Assembly: GCA_934635045.1 (NCBI GenBank)
Contig: CAKTZA010000012.1
Location: 1-64,000 of the forward strand
Source of the DNA: an uncultured Kiritimatiellota bacterium
GTDB taxonomy: Bacteria > Verrucomicrobiota > Kiritimatiellia > RFP12 > UBA1067
Length of the DNA stretch: 64,000 nt
Reading direction: 5' to 3'
Below the pieces are notes generated by a model. The model ran no database searches and had not been told where the DNA came from. It saw nothing but the letters and a program-made list of their open reading frames with translations. This document shows positions 26,948-36,380 of this stretch, one piece after another. The translations under genes were made by a program, and so were the position numbers. Numbering within the stretch: the first letter of the stretch is position 1; each line of letters starts with the position of its first letter.

Positions 26948-28587
26948 GGAAGGCCCTGGTTCAGATGAAAAGGCTCGTACAGGTGTCGGCACTGGCGTTC
27001 TGCGCCGGATTCGCCGGAGGAACGAACGTGACATTCGCGGGCTCGGCGGCGTTGCCCAGCAACCGCAAGGCGGTGATCTACTTTGGCTGGGACACGCTCC
27101 GGGCGACGACCGAGGACATCTACCGAAACCGCGAGAAGTTCGCTGCAACCGGCGTGGACGGCCTTGCCCTGCCCGTGGACGGACGGGATGCAAATGGCCG
27201 CGAATTCCTCGGACGCCTGGTTCTGAAGGGGGCGTGGCGTTACGAGGATTTCGCGGCGACGCTTCCCAAGCTCAAGGAGATGACGCGGCTCAAGGGCCTC
27301 GAACAGTCGTTTGCGATGGTCTACCTGATGTCGTCGCCGCGCATGCGGTGGGATGACGACGCGGCGTGGGCGCGCGCCGCCGAGAATATCGCCATTCTTG
27401 GCCGCGTTGCGAAGGAAGGCGGGCTGAAAGGCCTCTTCATCGACCACGAGGACTATACGGGAACGCCGCTCTTCACGTGGCGCGCGGGCGACCCGGACTA
27501 TGCCGAGACCCGTCGCCTCGCGCGCAAACGCGGTCACGAGCTGTTTGCGGCGCTGGCCAAGACGTTTCCGGATGCCGTCGTCATCAACGACCGGGTGCTG
27601 GCCCAGCACGACCCTGCGCTCTGGTCGCAGACGCCGACGGAGGCCGCAGGCGCGCTGCGAGACCTGTGGTATCCGTTTGTCAACGGTGCGCTTGAGGCCC
27701 TGCCGCCGACCTTGCGGTTCATGGACGGCTGCGAAAGCACCTACGGCGCGAAGGACAACGACGGCTACCGCGCACGGGGATACACGGCGCGCAACGAGGG
27801 GCTGGCGTTCGTCGAGCCGGCCTTGCGGACGAAGTATCTGGCCCAGTCCGGCCTCTGCTTCGCCAAGTGGCTTGACTCCTGCACCAAGACAAATGCGCAG
27901 GGGCAGGCGTGGCTGGCGGAGACGCTTTTTGCGGCGGGCGCCCTGACGGAGGGTTTTTACTGGACCTATGGCGAGCGGCATCCGATCATCGACTGGGGGC
28001 GCAAGGTCCATCCGCGTGTCTCGGATACGCCGTGGATGTCCGTTGTCCCCGAACTGCCGGCCCTGCTGCGCGCGTCGGTCGGGGACTATGGCCGCATACG
28101 CGAACGGGCCGCGCGCGGCGAGCTGGAGAACCTGATCGGCAATCCGTCGTGCGAGGGCGCGGATGCGTCGGTGCCCGCGCCATTCGAGACCTACACGGAT
28201 CTGAAGGATCGTCCGCAGGGCCTTTTCGTCCGCGATGCCGAGGTCGGCTGCGACAGGCCCGGTTCGCTGCGCCTGGGCGGCTCCGGGAACTTCACCTTCA
28301 CGCGCGGCGCTGTCAAGCCGGGCGACCGCGTCTACGTGCGGTTCGCAGCGAAGGGGACGGAGCCCTTTGCCAACGTCGTCTGGCGCAAGGGCGGCCTCTG
28401 GAAATGGTACACGGAATACCAGACGCTCGTGAAGCCCTGCGGCACGACGGCGGACGGCTGGAAGGTCTTTGAGGTCTGCATGGTCGCGCCGGAGGGCATG
28501 GACGGCATCGGCATCATCCTCGGCGGGCGCGATGTCTCGCCGGATGCGCCCTGCTGGTTCGATGACATCTCAATCTACCGTTGGTAA
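26944..28587 (+). CDS. Secreted TIM-barrel-like protein with C-terminal carbohydrate-binding-like domain
   Basis: 547 aa from ATG 26944 (ATGA overlap); an internal ATG at 26965 gives a tighter signal peptide, MKRLVQVSALAFCAGFAGG. The main part (about 40-375) has barrel-like elements: KAVIYFGWDTLRATTEDI, GLKGLFIDHEDYTG with a D/E pair, LRFMDGCESTY and GFYWTYGERH. From about 395 the sequence LIGNPSCEGADASVPAPFETY begins a CBM4/9/22-like domain, with LRLGGSGNFTFTRGAVKPG. No characterised family was recognised. It is probably another exo-acting glycan enzyme of the locus. Confidence 0.7.
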   Translation: MRKALVQMKRLVQVSALAFCAGFAGGTNVTFAGSAALPSNRKAVIYFGWDTLRATTEDIYRNREKFAATGVDGLALPVDGRDANGREFLGRLVLKGAWRYEDFAATLPKLKEMTRLKGLEQSFAMVYLMSSPRMRWDDDAAWARAAENIAILGRVAKEGGLKGLFIDHEDYTGTPLFTWRAGDPDYAETRRLARKRGHELFAALAKTFPDAVVINDRVLAQHDPALWSQTPTEAAGALRDLWYPFVNGALEALPPTLRFMDGCESTYGAKDNDGYRARGYTARNEGLAFVEPALRTKYLAQSGLCFAKWLDSCTKTNAQGQAWLAETLFAAGALTEGFYWTYGERHPIIDWGRKVHPRVSDTPWMSVVPELPALLRASVGDYGRIRERAARGELENLIGNPSCEGADASVPAPFETYTDLKDRPQGLFVRDAEVGCDRPGSLRLGGSGNFTFTRGAVKPGDRVYVRFAAKGTEPFANVVWRKGGLWKWYTEYQTLVKPCGTTADGWKVFEVCMVAPEGMDGIGIILGGRDVSPDAPCWFDDISIYRW

Positions 28588-28607
28588 TCGAACGCAAGGA
28601 GGTACGG

Positions 28608-30197
28608 ATGTCGGCAAGAAGACTTGGAGGACTGTTCGCTGGACTGTTGGGGCTGTCCGCAATGGGGACGGCCTCGGCCGGCGTGCTGTCGAACCGCTGG
28701 GTGTACGTGTCGGTTTCGTTCACGGAAGACCGGGATGTCGCGGTGATCTCCAATGTCGTGCAGACGGCGCGCGGCGGCGGGTTCAACGGCCTCGTGCTGT
28801 CTTGCGGACTGGACTTCCTGCGCTTCTGGCCCGAAGACCGGCTGGCTCGGATGGAGGCCGTGAAGCGCCTGTGCGCGGACGCCGGCGTTGAGATCATCCC
28901 CGCGATCTGGTCCTTCGGCTATGGCGCGCTCCAGAACTACGGCGTCGATTCCCTTGAGGGCGTGCCCGTCGCGGGTGCGCCGTTCGTGGCACAGGACGAC
29001 GCGATTGTCTTCGACGCGGCGGCGGCCGTGCGGAAGGTGATCGATGCGATGCCCGCCGAATGGCAGAAGGGCGAGGGGCGGTGCCGGACGATTCAGCGGC
29101 TCGCCGTGACGCCGCATCGCCGCTACCGCTACCGCTTCGAGTTCCGCACGGTCGGGCTGGAGGCGAGTCAGCCGTTCAAGGTCAGCGTCGTCGACTGCGC
29201 GACCCGACAGCCGTGGCACGAGAAGGAACGTCTGTTGGTGACGTACGCGCCGTCGCAGGACTGGACGGCCGTCACGTTCGACTTCAACTCGATGGACGCG
29301 GACGCCTATTTCCTCTACACCGGGTTCTGGGGCGGCGTGAAGGGAGGCGACCTCGAACTGCGCCGCCAGACGCTGACGGAGATTCCGCCCTGCGATGTCC
29401 TGTGCCGTCCGGGCACGCCGCGCATCCTGAAGGATGCTGCGCGCGGACGTGTCTACGCGGAGGGCCGGGACTACGTCGTGCCGCGCGCCACGTATCCCGT
29501 CTGGGAGCAGGGCAAGCGCGTCGTCCGGCTGGCGCGTCCTGCGGGTTCCGCGATTCCGGTCGGCGCGCGGCTGGTCTTCGACGCCTATGCGCCGGCGGTC
29601 GTGGACGGCCAGCAGGTCTCGACGTGCCTGAGCGAACCGGAGCTCTACACGCGAATCGCCGCCGATTCGGCGGCGCGGATCGAACGGCTTCTCTCGCCGA
29701 AGAGCTGGCTCCTGTCCGTTGACGAGTTCCGCAACGGCGGCACCTGCGCCGCCTGTCGGGCGCGCGGACTGACGATGGCGCAGATCTATGCGGATGCCGT
29801 CACGCGGCTGTGCGGCATCGTCCGTCGGACGCATCCGGGGGCGGACATCCTGATGTGGAGCGACATGCTCGACCCGGCGCACAATGGTGTCGAGCACTAC
29901 TACAACTGCCGAGGCAGTTTCGCGGGTGCCGTGCAGGGCATTCCGAAGGATCTCACGATCGTCTGCTGGTACGCCGAGAGGAGCGAGTCGTCGATGGCGT
30001 TCTTCGCCGAGCGCGGGTTCAGGACGCTGGCCGCCGCCTATTACGACGAGGAGCCGCCGTTCGCGCATGCGCGCCGTTGGCGCGACCTCGTGCGCCGGAC
30101 AGACGGGGCGCGCGGCATCCTGTACACGACGTGGCAGCACAGCTATCGGGATCTTCCGGCCTTCATGAAGATGCTGGACGAGCCGACACAACAGTAA
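28608..30197 (+). CDS. Secreted GH20-like barrel protein with inserted beta domain
   Basis: 529 aa from ATG 28608, with a perfect AAGGAGG seven bases upstream; signal MSARRLGGLFAGLLGLSAMGTASA. The N-terminal barrel half (about 30-120) has NRWVYVSVSFTEDRD and VEIIPAIWSFGYG. A beta-sandwich insertion spans about 150-330 (YRYRFEFRTVGLE, FLYTGFWGG). The barrel resumes with SWLLSVDEFRNGGTCAACRA, in which the Asp-Glu pair sits where GH20 enzymes hold their catalytic dyad, and ILMWSDMLDP follows. Hexosaminidase-like chemistry is therefore plausible but not shown. It lies between the previous gene (20 bp) and the beta-strand protein (28 bp) in the same operon. Confidence 0.7.
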   Translation: MSARRLGGLFAGLLGLSAMGTASAGVLSNRWVYVSVSFTEDRDVAVISNVVQTARGGGFNGLVLSCGLDFLRFWPEDRLARMEAVKRLCADAGVEIIPAIWSFGYGALQNYGVDSLEGVPVAGAPFVAQDDAIVFDAAAAVRKVIDAMPAEWQKGEGRCRTIQRLAVTPHRRYRYRFEFRTVGLEASQPFKVSVVDCATRQPWHEKERLLVTYAPSQDWTAVTFDFNSMDADAYFLYTGFWGGVKGGDLELRRQTLTEIPPCDVLCRPGTPRILKDAARGRVYAEGRDYVVPRATYPVWEQGKRVVRLARPAGSAIPVGARLVFDAYAPAVVDGQQVSTCLSEPELYTRIAADSAARIERLLSPKSWLLSVDEFRNGGTCAACRARGLTMAQIYADAVTRLCGIVRRTHPGADILMWSDMLDPAHNGVEHYYNCRGSFAGAVQGIPKDLTIVCWYAERSESSMAFFAERGFRTLAAAYYDEEPPFAHARRWRDLVRRTDGARGILYTTWQHSYRDLPAFMKMLDEPTQQ

Positions 30198-30225
30198 AGG
30201 CATGACATTGAAAGGAGATGACGAC

Positions 30226-33200
30226 ATGAAGACAATCGAATGCAAGAGAACGGGCGGCCTTGCGGTTGCCGCGCTGCTCGTGGCCGGTGCGGTTCGGGCG
30301 GCGTCGTTTGACGTCGCTTCGGGCGAGGTGAAGACCCTTGACGACAGCACGGTTCGCGGCTATGACGCGGCCTCGGTCGCGGCGGGCGGCGTGCTGGTCT
30401 TCGACACGTCCGAGGCGCCGCCGTTTGCCGTCACGGGCGCGGGCGTCGTGCGCAAGGCGAATGCCGCGACGTGGACGATGGCCGCGGCGAACGGCGAATT
30501 CGCCGGCACGTGGGAACTGGTCGGCGGTATCGTGCAGTCGAATCCGTCGATTCCCAATCCGTTCGGCAAGAGCGATGCGTCCGGCGGCCCGCGCGTGGTG
30601 GTCACCAACGGCGCGACGTTGGCGATCATGGACAGCGCCGCGTCTTACGGCTCCATGCAGTTCCTGATCGGCGGCGACGGCGTGGACGGACGCGGCGCGC
30701 TGGAATTCGCCGCAGGCGTCGTGCACACGGGCGGATACATGATTCGCAACGTTGCGCTGGCCGAAGACGCAACGCTGACCCTGAAGCGCGGATGCGTCAT
30801 CCTCGTCGCCGGCGGTACCTTCGACCTCAACGGACGGAAGCTGACGCTGACGGGCGGCGGCGTGCTGCACCTTCTGGGCGCGCGCATCTCCGAACGCGGC
30901 GAATGGCTCGTGGCGGGCAAGCCGGGGCTGGTGACGTCGCTCTTCTTCCGTTCCTGGAACAGCGGCTCGCCGATGGGCAACGTGACGGACGCGGATGAGA
31001 TGCGCTTCACGCTCGGCGGTTTTGCGACGCTCGGCTTCTACAACCGCTATCAGCCGTTCAGCCGTCCGCTCCAGGTGCGGGGGCAGGGGAACACCCTCAG
31101 CCACCAGGAGCAGTTCCCGATTGCCGAAGACCGGACGCATGCGCATCAGGCCTGGCGCGGGCCAATCACGTTTCTCGCGGAGGAGGGCGCACGTGCGGAA
31201 CTGACGGTCTCGGTCGATCAATTGGCTTGCGGGTTCGCACTGCCCGGCAAGATTTCGGGCCCCGGTTCGCTCGCTTTCGCGGGGAACGGCTGCATCTTCA
31301 TCGAGAATGCCGCGAACGACTACATCGGCGGCACCGCGTTCGGCAACGGAACGTATGTGCTGGGCGCGCGGACGTCGATTCCGGCCCTTGTGCCGGAAGA
31401 CGCGCCGCTGGATCTCGTCTGGACGAATGGCAGTCTCGTCCTTGCGGAAGGGGAGACCGGCGCCTTGACGGCCCGGCAGATCAATGTGCGGAACGCGAAG
31501 CCGAACGACTGGTCGACGGCGCTGACTCTTGCCGGTGCGGACGTGACGCTGGCGAAAGGCGGCTTCTGGGGCGCGGGCGTCGGCACGCCACCCGACTACA
31601 ACACCTACAACAGCCGCCTCGTCGTCACCAACACGCTTGTGCGCGCCGAAGACCTGGCGCAGAAAGACACGTTCAACAAGAGCTATTCGGCTTACGCCTC
31701 AATGACCAATTCGCTGGTGGTCGGTCAGGGCGCGTTCGGGACGCTGGAGATCGAGGCGGGTTCCGTCATCTCCAATCGGCTTCAGGTCGGGCTGCACGGG
31801 AATGCGATCTGGGACAACGTTTCCTTCGGCGCCGTACGCCAGCGCGGCGGACGGATGGTGGCTGTCGACCCAGACAACACGTTCCTGAAGGGGAGCGCGC
31901 TGGGCGTCGGTCAGAGCTGCGGCGGCTACTACGAGCTGTCGGGCGGCGAACTCGTCACCCACGGTTCGTTCTCCGTCGGCGCGTCAGGCGTGGGCGCGCT
32001 GTGGATGCGCGGCGGTTCGCTCGTCGTGACCAATGTCCTGGGCTCTTCGTCCGTCGGCCACTTCGAGCTCGGGTCGTTCAACGGCGGCCACGGTTCGCTG
32101 CGCGTGTCGGGCGGCACGCTCCGCTATCATGGCGATTCCGACCTGTTCGTCGGGCGTGGCTGGACGTCGAACGCCGTGCAGGTGCTGACGGTCGACGGTG
32201 CGGACGCCGTCTGCGACTTCGGGGCGGCGCGCATCAACTTCGGCTACGGGAACTACGGCGGCTCGACGTTCTGCGTGAACCTGAACGGCGGCGTGCTCGC
32301 GGCAGGCCAGTTCTACAAGCATTCCAACGAAAACCGCCACATGGAAAACCGCCTCTACGTGAATTTCGACGGCGGCACGTTCCGCGCAGGCGGCAGGAAC
32401 AACGAGGACGTCTTCGGCGCGGAGGCCTTCGGCGCAGACAGGATTACGGTCTACGCGGGCGGCGCGACGTTCGACACGGACGGGCGAGACGTCTTCGTCC
32501 GTCAGTCGATCCAAGCTGCCGACGGGAAGCGCCTCGCCTCGATTTCGCTGTCGGCCCCGATCCCGCACGCCTCGTCTCCGGCGGTCAAGATCCAAAGCGA
32601 AACGGGGTGCGGCGCGAGCGCGTTCGCCCACTACGACTGGGACACGCACACGATTGACCGCATCGACCTCCTGAGCGCGGGCGTCGGCTACGAAGATGCG
32701 GCGGTGACGCTCTCTTTCGCGTCCGGGCAGACACGGACGATTGACGCGGCGAACGTGACGTTCGCCGCGCAGGCGACGGGCGGCTCCCTGACGAAGAAGG
32801 GGCAAGGCACGCTCACGCTCTGCGCGGCCAACACGTGGGCGGGCGCGACCTGCGTACGCGGCGGCACGCTGAAGACGGCGTGCGACGGTGCGTTGCCGGC
32901 GGGGACGGACGTGATCCTCGCGGGTGGCGCGACGCTCGACCTGGACGACACGGTTCAGCGGATCGCCTCCGTGACGTATCAAGTCGGCGGCGGGGAGATC
33001 GTCAACGCCGGGCAGTCCGCGTTGCCAACGGCGGTGTCACTGGCGATCTCGGTCGAGGAAATCCTGTCGGGCCAGGCGATTGAGCTGCCGGGCGACTTCG
33101 ACCTCTCGACCGTCACGCTGACCGTCACGGGTTCGTTCCCGGCGGAAATGCCGACGGAGATGCGCTATCCTTTCGTGACGACGACAGGCCGCTGGACGGG

Positions 33201-33309
33201 CACGCCGACAATTGTCGCGCCTGCCCTGCCCAAGGGCTGGCTGATTTCCGTCGGGAGTCGGCGGATCACGTTCAAGCCGGCCAAGGGCGGTCTGCTGATC
33301 CTGCGCTGA
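30226..33309 (+). CDS. Secreted autotransporter-associated beta-strand repeat protein
   Basis: 1027 aa from ATG 30226 (AAAGGAGATG upstream), signal MKTIECKRTGGLAVAALLVAGAVRA. Nearly the whole protein is Gly/Ala/Thr-rich beta-strand repeats with motifs such as GGTFDLNGRKLTLTGGG and SGGTLRYHGDSDLFVGRG. The segment SLTKKGQGTLTLCAANTWAG is the PATR (PF12951) repeat, typical of passenger stalks. There is no recognisable outer-membrane autotransporter barrel at the C-terminus; instead it ends FKPAKGGLLILR. A surface or extracellular scaffold that holds substrate or enzymes is likely, but this is inference. Confidence 0.8.
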   Translation: MKTIECKRTGGLAVAALLVAGAVRAASFDVASGEVKTLDDSTVRGYDAASVAAGGVLVFDTSEAPPFAVTGAGVVRKANAATWTMAAANGEFAGTWELVGGIVQSNPSIPNPFGKSDASGGPRVVVTNGATLAIMDSAASYGSMQFLIGGDGVDGRGALEFAAGVVHTGGYMIRNVALAEDATLTLKRGCVILVAGGTFDLNGRKLTLTGGGVLHLLGARISERGEWLVAGKPGLVTSLFFRSWNSGSPMGNVTDADEMRFTLGGFATLGFYNRYQPFSRPLQVRGQGNTLSHQEQFPIAEDRTHAHQAWRGPITFLAEEGARAELTVSVDQLACGFALPGKISGPGSLAFAGNGCIFIENAANDYIGGTAFGNGTYVLGARTSIPALVPEDAPLDLVWTNGSLVLAEGETGALTARQINVRNAKPNDWSTALTLAGADVTLAKGGFWGAGVGTPPDYNTYNSRLVVTNTLVRAEDLAQKDTFNKSYSAYASMTNSLVVGQGAFGTLEIEAGSVISNRLQVGLHGNAIWDNVSFGAVRQRGGRMVAVDPDNTFLKGSALGVGQSCGGYYELSGGELVTHGSFSVGASGVGALWMRGGSLVVTNVLGSSSVGHFELGSFNGGHGSLRVSGGTLRYHGDSDLFVGRGWTSNAVQVLTVDGADAVCDFGAARINFGYGNYGGSTFCVNLNGGVLAAGQFYKHSNENRHMENRLYVNFDGGTFRAGGRNNEDVFGAEAFGADRITVYAGGATFDTDGRDVFVRQSIQAADGKRLASISLSAPIPHASSPAVKIQSETGCGASAFAHYDWDTHTIDRIDLLSAGVGYEDAAVTLSFASGQTRTIDAANVTFAAQATGGSLTKKGQGTLTLCAANTWAGATCVRGGTLKTACDGALPAGTDVILAGGATLDLDDTVQRIASVTYQVGGGEIVNAGQSALPTAVSLAISVEEILSGQAIELPGDFDLSTVTLTVTGSFPAEMPTEMRYPFVTTTGRWTGTPTIVAPALPKGWLISVGSRRITFKPAKGGLLILR

Positions 33310-33351
33310 CGACGCGCGGCAAGAATTTCACAGGACTCAGGAAGGCTTGCG

Positions 33352-35010
33352 ATGCGTATTCTTGTCTTTGCGGCAGTTTTGATCTCCTCGACGCTGGAGG
33401 CCGATGCGTACCCGCGTCTGATGCTGCGCCTGTCGCCCGGCAACACCGAGACGGATGCGCGCTGGGCGGAGACGTTGGACGCGATCCGAAGCACGCCTGG
33501 TTGCTGCGACGACGTCTGGTTCTCGACGGGAACGGGTGTCCCTGGCCTTGCCTGGCATCGTGAACGGGCCGCGCGCATCGCCCGCGCCGCATCCGAGTTG
33601 CGGACAATGGGCATTGAGGCGTCGCTGCAGATTCAGGCAACAATCGGGCATGGCGATGCGCCAGAGATCGCCGGTCGCCTTGAGACGGCACGCGGCAGTC
33701 GCAAGACGTGTCCGGCGAAGACCTGGACGGGATGGACGGGCTCGACCGGCGTGGAATGCGTCAGCTGCAGCTGCCCGCGCCAGTCTGAGTTCTTGGTGTA
33801 TTGGCGTGCGGTCGCGGCGATCTATGCCGAAGCGCGGCCTTTGGCCGTCTGGATCGACGACGACTTGCGACTTGACAACCATTTGCCGGCCACCAAGGGA
33901 TCGCGCATCGGCTGCTGGTGCGCGACGTGCGTGGCGGCCTTCAACGCCGAGACGGGAGGCTCGTGGACGCGCGAGACGCTTGACCGTGCGATGGCCGAAG
34001 ATGAAGGCCTCGCGCAGACGTGGCAGACTTTCTCCATTTGTGCGCTTGTTCGGGTTGCGCGAGTTATTGCCGATGCGGTTCATCGCGTCTCGCCGGAGAC
34101 GCGCGTCTGCCTTCAGAACGGATGCACGGACGATCGTGTCGAGCTTGTGCGGGCCCTGCTGGCGGAACTGAATGCCGCGACGGGGTTGCCGACGGCCTTT
34201 CGCGCAGGAGGCTATGCGTACTATGACCTGAACCCGAACGATCAGGTGCTCAAGAGCCTTGAAGCGGCACGGTTCCGGAAGAAGGTCGGGGAATTGGGCT
34301 TTACGGCGACGTGGTGCTGCGAGATTGAGAGCTGGCCTCGCGCCTATGGCTCACGTTCGGCGCAGAGCGTGCTCGTCGAGGGGTTGACGGCCCTCATGTA
34401 CGGAATGGACGCCATCAGCAGCTTCGTCATCGCCGGGGGCGTCGAACCGAGCGACCTGTATGCACGTGCGTTGCTCAAGCCGCTTGCGGACGCTTCGCCG
34501 GTTCTGCAGGGCTATGCGCGCGCATGCGAGGGCACACGCGCCGTCGGCTATGTCTCGTCCGCGCCGCTTGATGGTCTTTGCCTGTTCGCGTACGAGGGAA
34601 TCCCCGTCCTGCCGGGATTGGGACGTTCGCTTGGGGAGATCCCAGCAGAGATGCTGAAAGACGATTTCAGGCAGTTGACGTCTGCTTCCGTGCAGGATCG
34701 CCGCGAGAAGATGGATACGCTTGGGCGTTCGCCAGTCGTGCTGGCATCGCCTTTTGTCGGTCTTGTGGTGCCACGCGAAACGCCAGACGGTACGCTCAAG
34801 ACAGTGGCCGTTCTCAATGTGCGCATCGATGCCCAGGGGCCGGTCGAATTGCGTCTGCGCGGCGTTCCGTCCTCGGCCACGTCCGTGACATGGCGCGCCC
34901 TGCGCCGCCCGCCATGCGCGCTACCGCTTGCGCGAAGGGGGGATGAGTCGGTTGCCGTCATCCCGGAGATCGCCCCTTGGAACGGCGGCTACCTGGCCTT
35001 TCCGGATTGA
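33352..35010 (+). CDS. Secreted TIM-barrel-like hydrolase, family not recognised
   Basis: 552 aa from ATG 33352, signal MRILVFAAVLISSTLEADA. Barrel-like elements include PRLMLRLSPGNTETDARWAE, PLAVWIDDDLRLDN and TWCCEIESWPRAYGS, the last two rich in acids; GCWCATCVAAF repeats the Cys-cluster theme of the DUF4838 proteins. The C-terminal about 120 residues (LGRSPVVLASPFVGLVVPRE, VAVLNVRIDAQGPVELRLRG) look like a beta-sandwich, as in many family-42-like or GHL enzymes. It lies between the beta-strand protein and the symporter gene (8 bp), in the same operon. Base composition is a little less GC-rich than its neighbours. Confidence 0.68.
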   Translation: MRILVFAAVLISSTLEADAYPRLMLRLSPGNTETDARWAETLDAIRSTPGCCDDVWFSTGTGVPGLAWHRERAARIARAASELRTMGIEASLQIQATIGHGDAPEIAGRLETARGSRKTCPAKTWTGWTGSTGVECVSCSCPRQSEFLVYWRAVAAIYAEARPLAVWIDDDLRLDNHLPATKGSRIGCWCATCVAAFNAETGGSWTRETLDRAMAEDEGLAQTWQTFSICALVRVARVIADAVHRVSPETRVCLQNGCTDDRVELVRALLAELNAATGLPTAFRAGGYAYYDLNPNDQVLKSLEAARFRKKVGELGFTATWCCEIESWPRAYGSRSAQSVLVEGLTALMYGMDAISSFVIAGGVEPSDLYARALLKPLADASPVLQGYARACEGTRAVGYVSSAPLDGLCLFAYEGIPVLPGLGRSLGEIPAEMLKDDFRQLTSASVQDRREKMDTLGRSPVVLASPFVGLVVPRETPDGTLKTVAVLNVRIDAQGPVELRLRGVPSSATSVTWRALRRPPCALPLARRGDESVAVIPEIAPWNGGYLAFPD

Positions 35011-35018
35011 ATTCACAC

Positions 35019-36305
35019 ATGGACACATTCCGCCAGACCACTGGAAAAATCGCCTTTCTCGCTTTCGTCGCCGCGCTCGGCGGCGTTCTCTTCGGCTATG
35101 ACACCGCCGTCGTGTCGGGCACGATCGCCGCCGTCGGCGAGCAGTTCCGCCTTGATGCACTCGCAAAGGGCTGGTACGTCGGCTGTGCGCTCGTCGGCTC
35201 GATCGGCGGCGTGGCGGGTGCCGGATGGCTGAGCGACCGGTTCGGTCGCAAGCCGGCGATGCTGTTCTCGTCCGTCCTCTTCAGCGTCTCGGCGCTCGGT
35301 TGCCTGTGGTGTGTCGGCTTTGCGGATCTCGTCGCCTACCGCATCGTCGGCGGCATCGGGATCGGCGTCGTCTCGGTCGTCTCGCCGGTCTACGTTTCCG
35401 AAATCGCGCCGTCGCGGATTCGCGGCACGCTGGTTGCGCTCTACCAGTTCGCGATTACGCTTGGGTTCGTGCTCGCCTATCTCGTCAACTACCTGCTGCT
35501 CGTCCACGTTCACGTCGCCGAGCTTTGGCGGGTCATGCTGGGTGCAGAGGCGGTAATCACCCTTCTCTTCTTCGCGGTCATTTTCTTCATCCCCGAAAGT
35601 CCGCGCTGGCTGGAGATGCGAAGCGTCGGCGGCACGGGGACGCGGCGCATCCCGTGGGCGGAGCTGCGAAAGCCCGGCATCGTCAAGGCGATGGCGATTG
35701 GCTGCGCGATTGCGGTGCTCGGACAGTTCATGGGCGTCAACGCCGTCCTTTACTACGGGCCGGAGATCTTCGCGCAGGCAGGCCTGGCGGCGCGGGACTC
35801 GTCCTTCTCGACGGTTCTGGTCGGCCTCGTCAACATGTTCTCGACGATCCTGGCCGTGTTCCTGATCGATCGCGTGGGGCGCAAGGGGCTCGTCTATTTC
35901 GGCGTGAGCGTGATGATCGTCTGCCTGCTGGCGATCAGCACGCTCTTCCGTCTGCACGTGGCGGGACTGGCGTTTGTGTCGGTCTTTCTCGTCTACATCT
36001 TTGCGCAGGCGATCTCGATCAGCGCGGTCGTGTTCGTGATCCTCTCCGAGATGTACCCGACGCGCGTGCGGGGCGTCGCGATGTCCGTCGCCGGCTTTGC
36101 GCTCTGGGTCGGCACGTATCTGGTCGGACAGTTCACGCCGTGGTGCATGGCGGCGCTTGGCCCGTCCGGGACGTTTCTCCTCTTCGCCGCGATGTGCGTA
36201 CCGTACCTCCTGATCATGTGGCGGCTTGTCCCCGAGACGACCGGCAAGACGCTGGAGGAGATCGAGGCGCACTGGGACGTTTTGCCTGCGCCTCTTGCGT
36301 CCTGA
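35019..36305 (+). CDS. Sugar:H+ symporter, MFS sugar-porter family (XylE-like)
   Basis: 428 aa, with about 12 membrane segments. Family signatures are all present: LGGVLFGYDTAVVSGT in TM1, the loop GWLSDRFGRKPAM, RIVGGIGIGVVSVVSPVYVSE, the PESPRWLEM motif after TM6, DRVGRKGLVYFG and the terminal VPETTGKTLEEIE. The family imports hexoses or pentoses with protons. As the last gene of the operon under the XylR-type promoter, it would import the monosaccharide released outside. The protein lacks a long central loop and is of normal length. Confidence 0.88.
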   Translation: MDTFRQTTGKIAFLAFVAALGGVLFGYDTAVVSGTIAAVGEQFRLDALAKGWYVGCALVGSIGGVAGAGWLSDRFGRKPAMLFSSVLFSVSALGCLWCVGFADLVAYRIVGGIGIGVVSVVSPVYVSEIAPSRIRGTLVALYQFAITLGFVLAYLVNYLLLVHVHVAELWRVMLGAEAVITLLFFAVIFFIPESPRWLEMRSVGGTGTRRIPWAELRKPGIVKAMAIGCAIAVLGQFMGVNAVLYYGPEIFAQAGLAARDSSFSTVLVGLVNMFSTILAVFLIDRVGRKGLVYFGVSVMIVCLLAISTLFRLHVAGLAFVSVFLVYIFAQAISISAVVFVILSEMYPTRVRGVAMSVAGFALWVGTYLVGQFTPWCMAALGPSGTFLLFAAMCVPYLLIMWRLVPETTGKTLEEIEAHWDVLPAPLAS

Positions 36306-36312
36306 TTTTGGT

Positions 36313-36318
36313 ATAATG
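36313..36318 (+). promoter_or_regulatory. -10 box (TGGTATAAT) upstream of the PotD-like gene
   Basis: TTTTGGTATAATGCGCG lies 63 bp before the ATG at 36381, just after the symporter stop. It separates the glycan locus from the following genes. Confidence 0.6.
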
Positions 36319-36380
36319 CGCGCGTCTCGGCGAGGTGCCGGGACAACACAACAACCGAAAGCAAAAACAGGAAAAAAGCT

